Shown here piece after piece: positions 9,638-21,189 of a DNA stretch of 64,000 bases; position 1 is the stretch's first letter; each line of letters begins with the position of its first letter. The DNA is taken from the NCBI GenBank assembly GCA_944739405.2, contig OX123185.2:7003840-7067839 (forward strand), in the 5' to 3' direction. The notes below the pieces were generated by a model, which saw only the letters and a program-made list of their open reading frames with translations, was not told where the DNA came from and did not search any database. A program made the translations under genes and the position numbers. Source of the stretch: Euclidia mi. Its lineage: Eukaryota; Arthropoda; Insecta; Lepidoptera; Erebidae.

Positions 9638-10180
9638 TTTAGGGTTCCGTACCTAAAAGGTAAAAAACGGAACCCTATTACTAAGCCTCCGCTGTCTGTC
9701 TGTCTGTCCGTCTGTCCGTGTGTCCGTCTGTCTGTCACCAGGCTGTATCTCATAAACCATGATAGCTAGAAAGCTGAAATTTTCACAAATTATGTATTTC
9801 GGTTGCCGCTATAACAACAAATACAAAAAATAAAAAAAATGAAAATATTAAGGGGAGGTCCCATACAAAAAACTTGTTTTTTTTCGTATTTTTTGCTCAA
9901 AATTACTAACTGTAACAGGTAGACGCTTTAAATTTTCACAGAATATGTAGTTGTATTTTATCTTTCAAAATAAATAATTAAATTTAAAAAAAAGTAAATA
10001 ATAAAGGGGGGTTTCCGTACAACAAACGTAATTTTTAAGCAATTTGTTACTCGATCTTAATAAACAGGTAGAAACTTATAAAGTATTTAAGTGTACATAC
10101 AACGAACGTAATTTTCTTTTATAGATGATGGTACGGAACCCTTCGTGCGCGAGTCCGACTCGCACTTGCCCAATTTTTTG
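9638..10180 (+). repeat. Abundant lepidopteran repeat (GGGTTCCGTACC...GACTCGCACTTG)
   Basis: It starts 'agggttccgtacctaaaagg', carries a CTGT/CCGT-rich run at 9688-9736, then 'gctgtatctcataaaccatgatagcta', and closes 'ggtacggaacccttcgtgcgcgagtccgactcgcacttgcc'. I recognise this from many lepidopteran genomes. The closing 'ggtacggaacccttcg' is the inverse of the opening 'gggttccgtacc', so the ends are short inverted repeats. Non-coding. Confidence 0.7.
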
Positions 10181-10232
10181 ATATCGTTTCTCTCTTTAAT
10201 AAAGGCTACTGTTCTAAGAAGAGATACAATAA

Positions 10233-11026
10233 AACGCTCATTTGGAGCGACAGTGACACAAGTGCAAATCAGTTAATTTTACACTACGCCATATTTAAGA
10301 TTTTTTAGGAACACTAATGAAGATTCTTAACTATTTTTACAGCTAATGAATATTTATTTATTTTTTTATTGTAGTTTAAACCTTGGGCTTGAAAATAGGC
10401 GCATGTCTTTTTCAATACCCAATCCAAATCGACCCGAAAAAAATAAAATACGTTGTAAGTCTTACAGTTGCGTCGTTGTTATCCTAGGAAAAAAAATCGT
10501 GTAGTTATGACCTTTAGTGTCTTTTAAAAAATGAAACAAAATTTAATCAAGCAACAAATTTAGTTTTATTTGAATTATAATAAACAAGGTCAGCCACTGT
10601 TAACATAATTAGGGCCCTTATTATAATTTAAGAGAATTATTATAATTTAAGATAAGTCATTGTAGTCCTAAAATTATAGTCATTTCAAGTTAATTATGTC
10701 ATGAAATACAGTTGCGTCATTGTAGCACCAATATTGGTTACCAACATTTGTCATATTTACTTTAGTGGCGATGTAGCTCGTGTCTTAACACGTGCACATT
10801 CAACGGGGACCCCCGCGCAACTGTCTGTTCGGTCGTTGTCGCCCGGTATTCATGCGCCAAAATGGCATATTACAACAACGTCTTTTGGCCCTCTACCGGC
10901 TGTTTTTTAAACTTACAAATGTAGCGTTTTCACTCCTAACGCCCATGACTATGGGGATCATTTTGTTATAATTAGGTCAGTTTAGCATTTTTTTGCAGAT
11001 ACGTCACTGTCGCTCCAAATGAGCGA
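10233..11026. mobile_element. 794-bp element with 23-bp inverted ends
   Basis: Bases 10235-10256 are inverted at 11004-11025 (GCTCATTTGGAGCGACAGTGAC), and one further C/G pair matches at each side. Each end also folds on itself (GCTC, loop, GAGC). Inside, the end motif recurs in weakened form: 'gcgtcgttgttatcc' (10468), 'agtcattgtagtcc' (10655), 'gcgtcattgtagcacc' (10713). No transposase. It is probably a non-autonomous DNA element; the target duplication is unclear. Confidence 0.6.
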
Positions 11027-11044
11027 AATAGTTATTTGTGCAAC

Positions 11045-11158
11045 AAGAGAGCAAAGTTTTCTATGATTGATTCACGAGCATAGCGAGTGAATTATACTTA
11101 GAATCCTGAGCGTGGTGAGGGACTCAACAGCACGACATACAAAAAACTTTGCTCTCGT
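11045..11158. repeat. Short inverted repeat (GAGAGCAAAGTTTT)
   Basis: 'gagagcaaagtttt' at 11047 is inverted at 11145-11158. The arms enclose about 85 bases and overlap the end of the small ORF at 11124-11309. They may belong to the neighbouring element or to an old MITE. Confidence 0.5.
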
Positions 11159-11309
11159 GTAGCACACATAACTTTTCACCACCGCAGTGAGAACACATAT
11201 TACTTAGGAGACATAGAAATGAACAGGAATAGATTGAATTCTGCATAATCACTTGTTGATTTAACTCTTCTGGTGTTAAAGTACAGACATCATCGCTAGT
11301 TTCACTCAT
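11124..11309 (-). CDS. Small Cys-rich ORF, 61 aa, unassigned
   Basis: MSETSDDVCTLTPEELNQQ opens an acidic N-terminus. The second half has seven or more cysteines, including CSHCGG and CMSCC, which could suggest metal binding. It lies between repeats and overlaps an inverted-repeat arm, so it may be coincidence or part of a repeat. I do not recognise the family. Confidence 0.22.
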   Translation of the reverse strand: MSETSDDVCTLTPEELNQQVIMQNSIYSCSFLCLLSNMCSHCGGEKLCVLHESKVFCMSCC

Positions 11310-12389
11310 CTTTTTAGATTATTTTATATATTAATATAATTTAACACGTTACGCTATACTGTATCAGCATCAGCGAAATTTTTATTCCCGCTACTTTTTT
11401 TAAGATAAAGATAAGATAAGATAAAGATTCATTTATTTGTAAAACATATGTACATTTGGTGTTACATTAAAATGATTATAGTTTCAATATGTTTAGTCCG
11501 TTCAATTAGACATACAAATACAGTTCGTTTTCAAACTAAGAACATAATATAAATGAGAAACATATTAATCCTACGTACCTATATGCCCGATAATTATTAC
11601 TCACAACATCAACTTGATAGGATAATACATTAGATAAAAACTATGATACCAATTAAAATATATAGATTCACATTAAATTATAATTATTTACTACAGTCAG
11701 TATATTAAAATTAATAAATATAAATGTTGCTGAATTAAAATATTATCATTAAAAGACATGTCATAATTATAAAATATACATTAAACATAATATATCTGGG
11801 TTTAAATGTCAGAGTCATTTAGAAAATCGTCAACATTATAATAGCATTTATTTGCCAGTAAACTGTTTAACTTTTTCTTAAATAGATTTGCATTTAATTC
11901 TTTATAGGAGTTCGGCACCTTGTTGAAAATTTTCGGAGCCATACAAAATACGCTCTTTGACATCAACGCTGTCCTAGCGGTATGCAGGCACAATTTATTT
12001 TCACACCGTCGGCTACGTTCCGAAATCTGACACAAACGTGGAAACAGCTGTGGATTGGTTTTAACAAACAGAGCTAATTCTGATATATAAAGTGAAGGGA
12101 TCGTTAAAATTTTGTACTTTATAAAATATGGCCTACAGCTATCCGTAGGTTGCAGCCCAAACATAGCTCGAATGCAACGTTTTTGTTGTTTGAATATTAT
12201 GTCTTTATTTACTGAGTTGCCCCAAAAAATAATTCCATATCGCAGCACAGAACAAACAAGGCCATAATAAGCCGTAAGGAGCGTGTGGATGTCCACTACC
12301 GGTGCGAGTTTATAGAGGGCAAATGAACTGCTACTTACTCTTTTACACAACCCATCCACATGTGCTTTCCAATTGAGTTGTTTATCAAT

Positions 12390-13323
12390 ATATATTTTAG
12401 GTCCTTTTCTATTCCTTGTATATATTAATGACTTACCTTTTTATTTAAAAAATATCTGTGATGTCGTACTTTTTGCAGATGATACGTCACTTATTTTTAA
12501 AGTAGATAGGAATAGGAATCAATTTGATGATGTAAATAATGCACTTATACAGGTTACACAATGGTTTACAGCAAACAACCTAGTGCTTAATTCTAAAAAG
12601 ACCAAATGCGTTAAATTTGCTTTACCTAACGTTAGACAACTGGGACCTAATATAAGGCTAGATAGGGAGGAACTTGACACAGTTGACTCGACAGTGTTTC
12701 TAGGCATTACACTAGATAATAAGTTACAATGGGGTGCACATATAGCATGTCTTGCAGGTAAGCTCAGTTCTGCTGCGTATGCTGTCAAAAAAGTTAGACA
12801 ACTTACTGATGTTGACACAGCTCGTCTAGTTTATTTTAGCTATTTTCATAGTGTCATGTCCTACGGTATTTTGTTATGGGGCAAAGCTGCGGATATTCAG
12901 AATATCTTCGTTCTACAGAAACGAGCGGTACGAGCTATATACATGTTAGGGGCAAAAGATACTCTTAGGGAACGCTTTAAGTCTATAGGGATTCTTACAG
13001 TAGCCTCGCAATTTTTATTTGCTAATATATTGTATATTAGGCAAAATATAGGTTTATTTACTACAAAAAGTGATGTACATAACATAAATACTCGAAACAG
13101 GCATAAGTTATATGCCCCTTATCATCGTTTACATAAAGTTAATAATTCTTTTGTAGGGCTAGGTATTCGTATATACAATAAAATACCAATTAGTCTTTTA
13201 GAATTGCCATTTAGTACGTTCAAAAGTAAAATAAAAGACTGTCTTATTAGGAAAGGTTATTATACCATTAATGATTATTTCAGTGATAAGGATAGGTGGT
13301 CACTTACACTAGCCAACTCTTGA
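12390..13323 (+). pseudogene. LINE-B reverse transcriptase, C-terminal part
   Basis: The frame opens at ILGPFLFLVYINDLP, just after where a PQGS block should be, then has the catalytic VLFADDTSLIF, a thumb with FLGITLDNKLQW, and a C-terminal LINE domain with YGILLWG, LQKRAVRAIY and YNKIPISL. There is no stop from the insertion boundary to 13323, so it is damaged only by 5' truncation. The family is distinct from LINE-A at the protein level but has the same layout. Confidence 0.85.
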
Positions 13324-13985
13324 TTTTTTTAATTTATATAGATACCTTACTTTTCAGTTTTTTTTTTTTATATAAAATCTCTAGTTCTATTAATTTAATA
13401 TTCATGCATTATTAGGTCATTCAACTTACTACATTTACATTTTCATTGTTGTTCCATAAATTTTATTAAAATTTGCTACAGTGTTAGATGAAGGTAACTC
13501 GTTATCATCGGCTGGATACTAACGTTTTTGTAATTTTCGTGTATTCATATACCGTCACTTTCTGTAACATACTTTTCCACCATAGTTCTGAACATGATCG
13601 CGAGTTGCCTACATTATAAAGCGTAAGTGGATGCTCCTGTTACACAAGATTCACATTTGAAGACTACTACAGCACTTAATTTAATAACTACATATTTTGT
13701 ATATAATATGTATGTTCTTATTTACTATTTACAAGTAATTAATTACAATGTGAAACAGTTGCAGCTCCTTACAAAAACAAAATATGTACCATAACACTGG
13801 CGATTAAAAAGAGTGGCCACGAGTTTTATTGCCCGTTCTTTCTCGTGGTTCTACCTATTGCTTTGCGAATGGGCAGTAAATGTAAATGTAGAAGCATTAC
13901 TAATTTACTTTAAAAATTTGACGTTCATAAGCGTCACGTTGTGACCTAGATGAATAAATGATTTTTGACTTTGACTTTGACTTTG
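12390..13985 (+). mobile_element. LINE-B, 5'-truncated, inserted in LINE-A
   Basis: A 1.6-kb 3' portion of a different LINE on the plus strand. It starts in mid reverse transcriptase, has a 660-base 3' UTR and ends in (TTTGAC)n at about 13964-13985. It is bounded by AAT on both sides. The tail and truncation are typical of target-primed reverse transcription. It is younger than LINE-A copy 1. Confidence 0.88.
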
Positions 13986-16260
13986 AATAATTAAGCCAAG
14001 AAATTTAGTGGTTTCTACGTCATTTATTTTGAGATTTTCATATTTAATATTTAATTGTCTGTTATGTTTAATCCGTTGGGAAAAGTGCATTATTAGTGTT
14101 TTGCTGATATTAATCTTAAGATTATTATTATCTAACCAATTTATAATTAAAGATATAGATTCATTGATGTCATTTTCATAATCATCTTGTTTTGTACACG
14201 GTATTATTACAGTGCTGTCGTCTGCGAAAAGGGTCATAGGGTGGTGAATAGCATTCGGCAAGTCATTAATATACATTATGAACAGCAAAGGGCCAAGCAC
14301 GCTGCCTTGTGGCACTCCGTACGCAACATAACGCTCATTTGACATATATATAATTTCCCGCTTGGTTTTTACATTTATTCTTGATATAGTGGTGATTTGC
14401 TTCCTATTTGAGAGATATGTCGATATAAGACTCAGGACATTTCCCCTTACACCATAGTACTCTAACTTCCTTTTTAATATATTATGATCTACGTGATCGA
14501 AGGCCTGTGTCATGTCGCAGTATACCGCGCAAACCGGATTTCTTTTGTCTATATTTTCCATTGTTTTACTTAAAAAATTATATATAGCCATGTTTATAGT
14601 TGAATTTCGTCTAAAACCCTTTTGCTCATCGCAGATTATTTTATTAATTTCGAAATAGTTATACAGGTGAGTATATATATATTTTTCGAAGATTTTCGAG
14701 AATATTGGTATTAATGCAATAGGTCTGTAATTTGTTAGAAGATTCTTGTTCCCCTTCTTAAAAATTGGTTTTATTACCGTAGTTTTCAAAATATCCGGAA
14801 ATATGCCAGAACTAATGCTTAGATTGAGTAGATGGCTCAAGTGCTTACTAATAAGATTACTTACTGGTTTAATTATTTTCGTTGTTATGCCATCGTAGCC
14901 TACGCTCTTTGTATTTTTGAGGTTTTTTATTATTTTTTCTATGTCTTGGGGCACACTTGGGGGTAAAAATATAGAATCCTTTCTACTTTTTATAGTTGCC
15001 GTGGCACATTTAGTATTACTTTCAATGTTAACCATAGGAACTATTTTATCAACAAAATAATTGTTAAAACTATTAGCAATAACTTTTGGATCTTCAACTG
15101 TAGTATTATTTATATTTAATTTCAGAATAGTATTCATTGGTATATTGTACTTTTTACTGTTTATTATTTGCCATGTTGTTTTTGATTTATTATCAGAGGT
15201 ATTAATCTTATGGATGTTTTGAGCTCGTTTAGTCAATCTAATTATCTTTCTAAATAGCTTACAATAATTTTTAAAGAGTATTTTATTTGCTGGCGTCGGT
15301 TTAAATCTGTAAGACCATAACAATTGTCTCTTTTTATTGCTACATTTTTTTATACCTTTTGAAATCCAATTAGTTCTGTTTGCAGTCTTTATAGTGACAA
15401 TTTTAATTGGAAAACATAGATTGTAAAATAATTTGAAATTTTCAAAGAATAAGTTACTTGCTTTGTTAGGATCCGTAGTGCCATAGATTTCGTCAAATTT
15501 TAAACTTTTCATACAGTTATAAAATTTTATCATGTTTGCCACGGAATAATCTGTTTGTTCCTTGCGCCAAAACTTTAGTGTAGAGGATTTTGACACCTGG
15601 CATTTTAAGACCTGTGCTGTGTGATCAGATAAAGCAAGTTCTATTATAAACGCAGTGCATGACGTGCCCAAATTGTGTGCAAAGTTATCAATACAAGTCT
15701 GACTAATTAATCTGGTGGGCTTTTCTATTGCTAAGGTTAAATTAAAGTTAAGTAGAAGACACTTTAGATCTAACGTAATGTTATTGTTTTTCATGACATC
15801 GATATTAAAATCGCCAGCTATTATTATGTTAACATATTTACGCTTACTTATTTCAATTAATATTTGCTCTAGTTTTTGATAAAAAATATTTAATCTATTC
15901 GGTATTGGTACTCTATATATAGCAATAACCACTATCTTAAAATCTGACAATTCAATTGCACAACACTCAAAGACACCATCTATAGACATTTTTGCAATAT
16001 AAGCCAACTCTTGCCATGAATGTTCGTTTTTTACTAGTATACAAGAACCACCTCTTTTACTATCTGCTCTACCATAGAAGGCTGCCAAAGAGTAATTCGG
16101 AATGTCAAGATGATTTTGATGTCCTGACATGATAAAATGTTCCGTTATGCAGAGTATGTCTATTTCTTTTCTCTTTTCTGCAAGAGACGCTAATGAAACC
16201 GAGAGGGCGTCTGATTTGTTGAGCAAACCGGCAATATTTTGGTGAAGTACATGTAAGGTT

Positions 16261-16857
16261 TTAGTTACGAAAAAACATATCATCATTTTTATTTACATTT
16301 TCATTTTCAATACTAACAGGCGTTTTATTTAAAGAACTGGCAAACTCAATTACGTCCGTTTGGGTCGACTTATCAGATAAAATAGGCTTATTTGCACTCA
16401 ACTTTGTTTGATATTCCCTAGATCGTGCTTGATAGCCGATAGCTAGTACTTCTTTGAGTATTATTTTGGATACATGAAGTGCATATAAATAACGGCGGGG
16501 TCTACTTAAGCTAAAATTCATATCAGCATATTTCACATTTGTAAATTTAGAGCAAAGTAGTCTTAATTCATAATTTAATTTAGTTTCTCGAAGAGATTTA
16601 TTAAATGGTATCTCACATATTATAACATTTGTGTTCCTTGTTACGCATAGAAAGTTACTTAAGGTAATGTTAAAAATTGTGGGTGACCTATCATGCATAC
16701 CACCCATGACAATAACATAATCTCTATGGGTTAGTGCGCTTATCTGCGTACGTTCAGTTGCCAAGATATCCTGGAAAGTAGCGCCCGGTTTCCAGAAGCA
16801 TGATACTTTTAAATCGCGTTTTAATCGTCCCTGATGTTTATTTTTCAAATATATCAT
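16261..16857 (-). pseudogene. LINE-A ORF1, C-terminal part (SGNH-esterase-like), 198 aa
   Basis: The sequence YVIVMGGMHDRS lies where SGNH/GDSL hydrolases have a GxND-type block, and the copy 2 ORF1 aligns by layout (FGIGENDTN). SGNH-like domains occur in ORF1 of several CR1-group LINEs. The N-terminus, with its coiled coil, is missing because the element is truncated. Residues 163-167 are KSTQT, a match to the LC8 dynein light chain motif. ORF1 ends MFFRN and overlaps the start of ORF2 by 26 bases in another frame. Confidence 0.65.
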
Positions 16858-16860
16858 TGT

Positions 16861-17392
16861 TGTAATTCTAAATAAAAATGTATTGGTTAGATACTATTTT
16901 TTTACTATTAATTAGATTTATTTTTATTAAAATCCAATAATAAATAAAACATGTAAACAATAACATATAAAAAAAAAGTAATTTCTTTGTTACAAATGCC
17001 TGTTTTTTTGCGTTGCCGTAGGTGTTTTCTTTGAGGTCGAATTCCAAAATCGAATTTCGAATTCGAAGGGGTTTGTTTTTTCACTCACTTTTTATATGCA
17101 TGTGAAAGATACAGAGCACAGTAAAATTCGAAAGTTTCAAATTTGTGGCTGAACAATGTCAATTCGTGGCACTGAAGATTGAAAAATTAAAAAGCTACTT
17201 TGCCTCACGCTCGAATCAAAATCGCGTTTTGTTCACTGTTGTCTCGCAGGAAAAGCGGCATGTTTGAGCTGCTGTGGTGAAAAGAGCATTTATCTGTCAA
17301 GGTGACGTATCCAACTGTTATTTAATACAAAGAGTGTAAAGCAGAACAAGTGAGGGGCGAAAACATAATATCAATCTCACAAACACAAATTA
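16861..17392. other. No gene seen
   Basis: AT-rich unique-looking sequence beyond the truncated LINE-A end. A weakly palindromic 'gaattc..aattcgaat' stretch at about 17040-17070 is the only structure noticed. Confidence 0.4.
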
Positions 17393-17720
17393 GGTATAGG
17401 TCGGTTCACGAAAGATGACCACTGCGCAGAAATCATTTTTTAGGTCCCCGTGGAGGTGCGGGGTGAGGCGCGGGTGAAATGCCAATGGTGTGGCTCCGTT
17501 CTTGACGCATTCCCTAAATGCGTCAAGAATGGAGCCACGCCATTGGTGCACGGATGTAACATATGCGCGACGGCCGTCAGTTAGGGCCTCCGCAGACAAG
17601 CTTCTTTTAGCATCGGCGACCGGCGATTTTGCAACTAATCGATATAGTTGCTGCATCGCGTTTTAGCGACTCTCTGCGTTCGGACGCGGCGACCGTAGTG
17701 TTGTAGTGTGTTGTTGGTGA
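17393..17720 (+). repeat. Dispersed repeat R2, left copy
   Basis: It opens GGTATAGGTCGGTTCACGAA and has 'gggcctccgcagac', 'cttcttttagcatcggcgacc' and 'ttcggacgc' in order. The same blocks occur inverted at 21590-21776. The left copy has about 150 extra bases after 'gacca', holding the hairpin at 17482-17546. The pair may be the long inverted ends of one 4.4-kb element, or two opposite MITE copies. A frame of 88 codons (17390-17656, minus) lies in it but has no recognisable motif. Confidence 0.6.
17482..17546. repeat. Near-perfect 30-bp hairpin with 5-base loop
   Basis: Arms 17482-17511 and 17517-17546 pair at 28 of 30 positions; both exceptions would be G-U pairs in one RNA sense. The loop is CCCTA. 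The stem is GC-richer than its surroundings. In RNA it could resemble a microRNA precursor; as DNA it is a cruciform candidate. Confidence 0.85.
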
Positions 17721-19270
17721 TCGGCCGAGTCGACTATCGATAAATTGATTTATTTTTTCATCGTTGTAATACAATAATTGTACAATATCAGTAATATAGG
17801 TTTCTATCAGAAAAACATAAATATACCAGTATAATAAAATGATGTTCGTTACAATGATGTTAAATTATGTTCTATTATTAATAGACTAACAGTCAGTTGC
17901 AGAAAGCTTCAAATTAACTCTTTATTACTTAAAAGGAGATTATCGCTAATGTGTGTCATAATTTAATGACGTTGCACAAACACATTGTACGCTTGGTTAA
18001 ACATCATTAAATTTGACTAATGCCTACAAGTGAACGAAAAAAATGAACATTTCCATTTAGTTATATGCACAATAATCTATGAAATGTACTATGAGTAAAA
18101 ATTTCAATAAACAAAAATGAAATGATTACATATATCAAGGAGGTATAATTCTAAATATACATATTTAGTCAATCTGTGGTCAAGACTATCAAAACTTTTG
18201 TCAAAAATTGACATGTTTATGTTTTTGTTGTATTGAATCATTATTACAATTTTAATTAAAATTGTTACGTTTTGAGCTGAAATGTCGAGACAATTCATAC
18301 AACGAGGGAGCCTGGCGCTAATTATAATGATTGACCATACAATGCAGTTAATACCATTCATGAATGATGATTTTCTATAACTTGAGTACATACGCCATCG
18401 CTACTATTGTATTTGTATTAATATAAAATCAAATATGAAAATGCCCAGTTATTTTATTTATGTGGAAGTCACAAAATGAGAGAAGAGAGAAGGAAATAAG
18501 CTGTTACACTATTCAAGACATATTGGTTAAATTGCATACGATAAATAAATATTTTTATATCTTTTGTTTGTAATGTGTTTTGTTGTCATCATTCAATTAG
18601 ATACAATAAAGACAATCATTTTTACACATATGTAGAAGTATCTCTTCTTGCACTGGTATAGCTGGGATGATGACCTCCTCTGCTAATAATAATGTTAACA
18701 TGAGTACAACCAAAGCGCCTACGATACGTGGAAATCCATCAATTTCATAGAAGCTAGCTGCAACTCGACGTAGATCTTAAATGTAGACGTAGAACTTTCC
18801 TGTTTGGCAATTTAATACATTTTGAGCTTAATTTTGGAAGGGCTTGAGAACTCTTTGCATTAATCTACACACTGGATTTGTATTTATTTGATAATCACCC
18901 AAAACCTATTCAGTTGATAAGCTCCTGTGACAAAAACCCTCAAACAAATAGAAAACTGTGTCAGACCATCAACATAATTATTTATTTCTTTGAGACATGG
19001 GTTCCGTATCTACAATGTTTCGTATTTGGTCATCTGCTTCTATGGATACTCTGTATGCAATACGTAATTCTCGTGCCTTGAAAATGAATTCGCTTTGCGC
19101 TTTGGAATTTGACCGCGAGAAAAATCTTCTTCGGGATCAGACAAAGATGAAAGACTAGTTAAGACATAACTTAGGTATTCATTGTAAACCACTTCAATAC
19201 CGCAAAAGACTAGGTACAATGCATTGAAATATATTATTTAATAGAGCTACATTTGGCAACAAACACTTCA
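17721..19270. other. No gene seen
   Basis: AT-rich sequence. The frames at 18104-18391 and 18878-19081 have no recognisable motifs. No repeat partner was found within the window. Confidence 0.45.
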
Positions 19271-19620
19271 ATGTACAATAAGTTTTTTTTATGGTAATAG
19301 GCGGCAAACGAGCAGACGGATCGCCTGATGGTAAGCAATTACCACCGCCCACAGACACAAGCAACACCACAGGAGTCACAAGTGCGTTGCCGCCCCTTGG
19401 AGTTGGGAAAAGGGATAGGATGAGGAGTGGGATGAGGGAGAAGGACTAGGGGATAGGGCCTCCGGTACTCTCACTCACTGAACGAAACGCAACAGTTTAG
19501 GTACTGTTACTTTACCTCGATTTTCTGTGAGAGGGTAGTACTTTCCCGGTCGAGCCGGCCCATTCATGCTGAAATCAGCAAGGCTCTACTACCTTGAAAG
19601 ATATTATGGAACAGAGATAA
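19271..19620 (+). repeat. Common lepidopteran repeat (ggcggcaaacgagcagacgg...)
   Basis: 'taataggcggcaaacgagca' followed by 'gacggatcgcctgatggtaa', a CACC-rich part and 'gttgccgccccttgga' is a repeat I recognise from many moth and butterfly loci. It ends near 'aaggctctactacc'. Non-coding. Confidence 0.65.
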
Positions 19621-21180
19621 TTTCAACAACAATAGAGCTTTAATAACTCCCTAAGCTCAAATTAGATTTTAAAATTCACATCTGTCATATTTAAAATTCT
19701 CAAGTGTCAATTCACGCTAATGGCTGTTTGTGCAACGTAAAACGCGCTTTTATGTAGGCTTTGACTCTTCTTAAATTAAATTTAATAAAGGATTAAATTT
19801 TACAAGAATTTGGCTTTGTGCAACCACTTAATAATAGATTAGGGTTTAATCTCGTTATAAAATTTTAAATATCGTTTCTGCAACCGGCTGTAATACTATC
19901 GAAAACTGGCAAGTTATACTCTACATTTTATGCTCTAAACAATAGATAGTATGGTCAGTACTGCACTCATTTCTTCTTATTAATATTAACGTATGAACTG
20001 ATAGATGGTGCTCTCTGAAAGTAATACGAGAACTGGTTTTTGGATGTAGGTAAAAAATACTGACTTTAGCTTGCTTAATATTTTCATCGGTATAACGAAG
20101 GCAGTAGGTAGTGTAGCTTTATTATAACCTATGATAAGGGTCGCCTCGTCAAAATCTAGTACATAATCCTAGGTCGTGTACTGCCTTAATAAAAACTTAC
20201 ATATTTATTATAAGCGCTGTCATAATTTTATCGACATTTATTCTGTTTAAGTCAGTCACTAGTCAAACCCTATAATAACATCCTTATTTTAAAAGTTGTA
20301 GTGTACAAAATAAATTATTTTTGTAGTTTATATGGGGACATTTTTAACAAAGCATAAAAAAATTAAATAACACTCAAATGCGTTACGTTAAAAAACTTAA
20401 TTCTTTCATTAAATTACTAATTGTACACCAAATTAACGATCGTTCTACAAAATATGATTTAATATGAAAACTCTCGTCCGCTCCGGAAACTTATCCACTC
20501 AGAAAACTTAATAGGTTATCTTAGGTTTTCTTGTGACGCTGCATCCAAAAAAGGAGCTTCGCATGGCTCTGTAAACTTAGTTTATCAAACATTTCACTCA
20601 ATTGTTGAGATATTAATGCATGCGAAACTGACACTCTGAGGTAATTTTCTCACATAGCTAAGCAGACTAGATGGAAGTTTTTTTAACGCCACGTGACTGA
20701 CAACTTTAGGAGATGACACTACCTAGGGTAAAGAATTTTATTACCCCACGGTGTCATTTAAGGGTTAACAAATAAGTGACCTGGTAAGGAGTCGTCCTTT
20801 AATCACGTGAGTCTTGATAGGAGGAAGAGACAAATAAGTGTAGACAGATATCAAGTGTCCTTGTTTTTCTTGAGCCAGAGATTTTTATCCTATACGCATC
20901 ATAAAACAACAATCGTTCGTTCGATTGGCAGGGATTCAGAAAAGTCCTCTATTAAGATCTTTCGTTGCTTTTGGATGCTCTAGGATGCTTTAAGCAATTA
21001 TTGCGAGTTAAGACTTAAATGAGCCAGTATACTTTTAAAATAGCGTTCTTAAAGTTAATGATGCATGATATATTAATAAGTTTTTACCATGGAGAAAATA
21101 TCAAAGTTGTCTGCAAGTAGCGTCCATGGATGAAAAGATTTGCATTTTAGAAACATCTTATGAGAAGAGTGGATAATTAT
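19621..21180. other. No gene seen
   Basis: AT-rich, no frame with a recognisable motif. A possible small MITE lies near 19700-19890, with 'gtgcaac' words on both sides, but its ends were not defined. Confidence 0.4.
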
Positions 21181-21189
21181 GTATTTAGG

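Larger units (their letters stand above)
11802..16286 (-). pseudogene. LINE-A ORF2, endonuclease and reverse transcriptase, split by an insertion
   Basis: The first segment (16286-13989) has the endonuclease blocks HQNIAGLLNK, CITEHF, IYRVPI, IIAGDFNID and LSDHTAQ. The reverse transcriptase blocks follow: NYRPIALIPIFSKIFEK, QKGFRRNST, VYCDMTQAFDHVD, GVPQGSVLGPLLF and LFADDSTVI. After the LINE-B insertion the thumb and C-terminus continue at 12389-11802 (IDKQLNWKAHV, LRYGIIFWGN, CIRAMFGLQPTDSC). Apart from the insertion the frame is open, giving about 930 codons. The ATG at 16286 overlaps the end of ORF1 in another frame. The short tail of Gln/Ser repeats before the stop at 13905 is only LINE-B's terminal repeat read backwards. 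Confidence 0.88.
11397..16860 (-). mobile_element. LINE-A copy 1, 5'-truncated and split by LINE-B
   Basis: A non-LTR element on the minus strand. It runs from a truncated ORF1 at 16857 through ORF2 to a (GATAA)n-type tail at 11397-11430. It is interrupted at 12390-13985 by LINE-B in the opposite orientation. Removing LINE-B plus a 3-base duplication (AAT) rejoins ORF2 in frame: FLGLI then IDKQLNW, matching FLGLNIDAKLN in copy 2. Copy 2 at 41643-48500 shows the missing N-terminal half of ORF1. Confidence 0.88.

Noticed and set aside
11802..13323. Twin-priming inversion of one LINE (head-to-head reading frames)
   Set aside because: Both frames cover the same C-terminal part but are different families, and the outer LINE-A resumes in frame at 13989.
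13905..13988. C-terminal QSQSQSQK tail of LINE-A ORF2
   Set aside because: It is the (TTTGAC)n tail of LINE-B read on the other strand, not part of the protein.
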